Assembly: GCF_004116625.1 (NCBI RefSeq)
Contig: NZ_NXIE01000004.1
Span: 186,001-250,000, forward strand
Reading direction: 5' to 3'
Length of the DNA: 64,000 nucleotides
DNA from: Halarcobacter mediterraneus
Lineage (GTDB): Bacteria; Campylobacterota; Campylobacteria; Campylobacterales; Arcobacteraceae
The stretch's first letter is position 1. Every line of letters starts with the position of its first letter. The notes under the pieces are model-generated. The model searched no databases, was not told the origin of the DNA, and worked only from the letters and a program-made list of their open reading frames with translations. Made by a program: the position numbers and the translations under genes. Positions 63,894 to 64,000 of this stretch are shown in pieces.

Positions 63894-64000
63894 TATAATT
63901 ACATAGTTTCGCCTAGGAACGCATGCTGTAATCTAGTCTTAAGATGATTAGCGTGTCAAAATTCATATACAAATGACATCTAGTTAGACTAGATATCCTA
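63894..64000 (+). other. Promoter followed by structured, GC-richer sequence at the window edge
   Basis: A consensus TATAAT (63894-63899) is followed by sequence that is clearly less AT-rich than its surroundings and shows no open frame. ATCTAGTCT (63931-63939) pairs with AGACTAGAT (63986-63994), giving a possible 9-bp stem around 46 bases. It may be the start of a structured RNA or a leader that continues outside. The remaining gap from 63753 shows nothing else. Confidence 0.4.

Overview
The window comes from an AT-rich bacterium. The gene set points to the Campylobacterota, most likely an Arcobacter-like organism (Arcobacteraceae). The reasons are the histidine kinases carrying a GEMI-x-x-IAHQWRQPLS H-box, the order ferredoxin, Ppx/GppA, waaC, htrB leading into a lipopolysaccharide (LPS) core locus that is closed by waaF, and the strong A/T bias with frequent TTG starts. 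The genus assignment is inference: no rRNA, tRNA or CRISPR array is visible.

Region 1 (1-13.5 kb) is a signalling island. It holds the 3' end of a Cache-type histidine kinase, a 37-residue membrane peptide gene, and a minus-strand set of SiaB kinase, SiaC and an HD-GYP phosphodiesterase. Divergent from these is an operon of a periplasmic binding protein, a 1053-residue receptor (two binding-protein domains, one membrane span, PAS, SpoIIE phosphatase) and a soluble histidine kinase. A PAS/GGDEF/EAL protein, an L-lactate dehydrogenase and a binding-protein/PAS histidine kinase follow on the minus strand. No response regulator is present in the window. SiaB, SiaC and a PP2C/SpoIIE phosphatase form a partner-switching set like Pseudomonas SiaABC, but here they sit with a c-di-GMP hydrolase instead of a cyclase.

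Region 2 (13.6-17.9 kb) is a TRAP dicarboxylate transporter, dctPQM, with a second, almost identical dctP in tandem. The two dctP genes differ at only two bases in 1054, although their flanks have diverged.

Region 3 (18-26.4 kb) holds glutamate synthase gltBD, an inositol-monophosphatase-family gene, a 2[4Fe-4S] ferredoxin and a Ppx/GppA phosphatase. The same strand then runs into LPS genes with almost no gaps.

Region 4 (26.4-46.7 kb) is the LPS core and outer-core locus between waaC and waaF: a lipid A acyltransferase, two small sugar kinases, four GT9 heptosyltransferase-type enzymes, an O-antigen ligase, dTDP-L-rhamnose synthesis (rfbACDB), UDP-glucuronate synthesis plus an epimerase, GT2/GT4 transferases, a NodB-type deacetylase and a membrane-anchored glycosidase-like protein. 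Unrelated cargo genes interrupt it: a Schlafen/AlbA_2 regulator flanked by a 13-bp direct repeat, and a toxin-antitoxin pair whose toxin is cut short.

Region 5 (46.8-49.1 kb) is a cargo patch: an ATPase fused to a PD-(D/E)XK-like domain, a broken nucleotidyltransferase remnant and an intact nucleotidyltransferase-like gene.

Region 6 (49.2-63.8 kb) is an ABC-transporter-dependent O-antigen locus: manC, GT4 enzymes, wzm, wzt, a hexapeptide acetyltransferase, a coiled-coil methyltransferase that looks like a chain terminator, a second methyltransferase, a double GT4 protein and an OafA-like O-acetylase. The last 110 bases contain a good -10 box followed by a structured, more GC-rich stretch that runs off the window. 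There is no gene-free stretch longer than about 300 bases.
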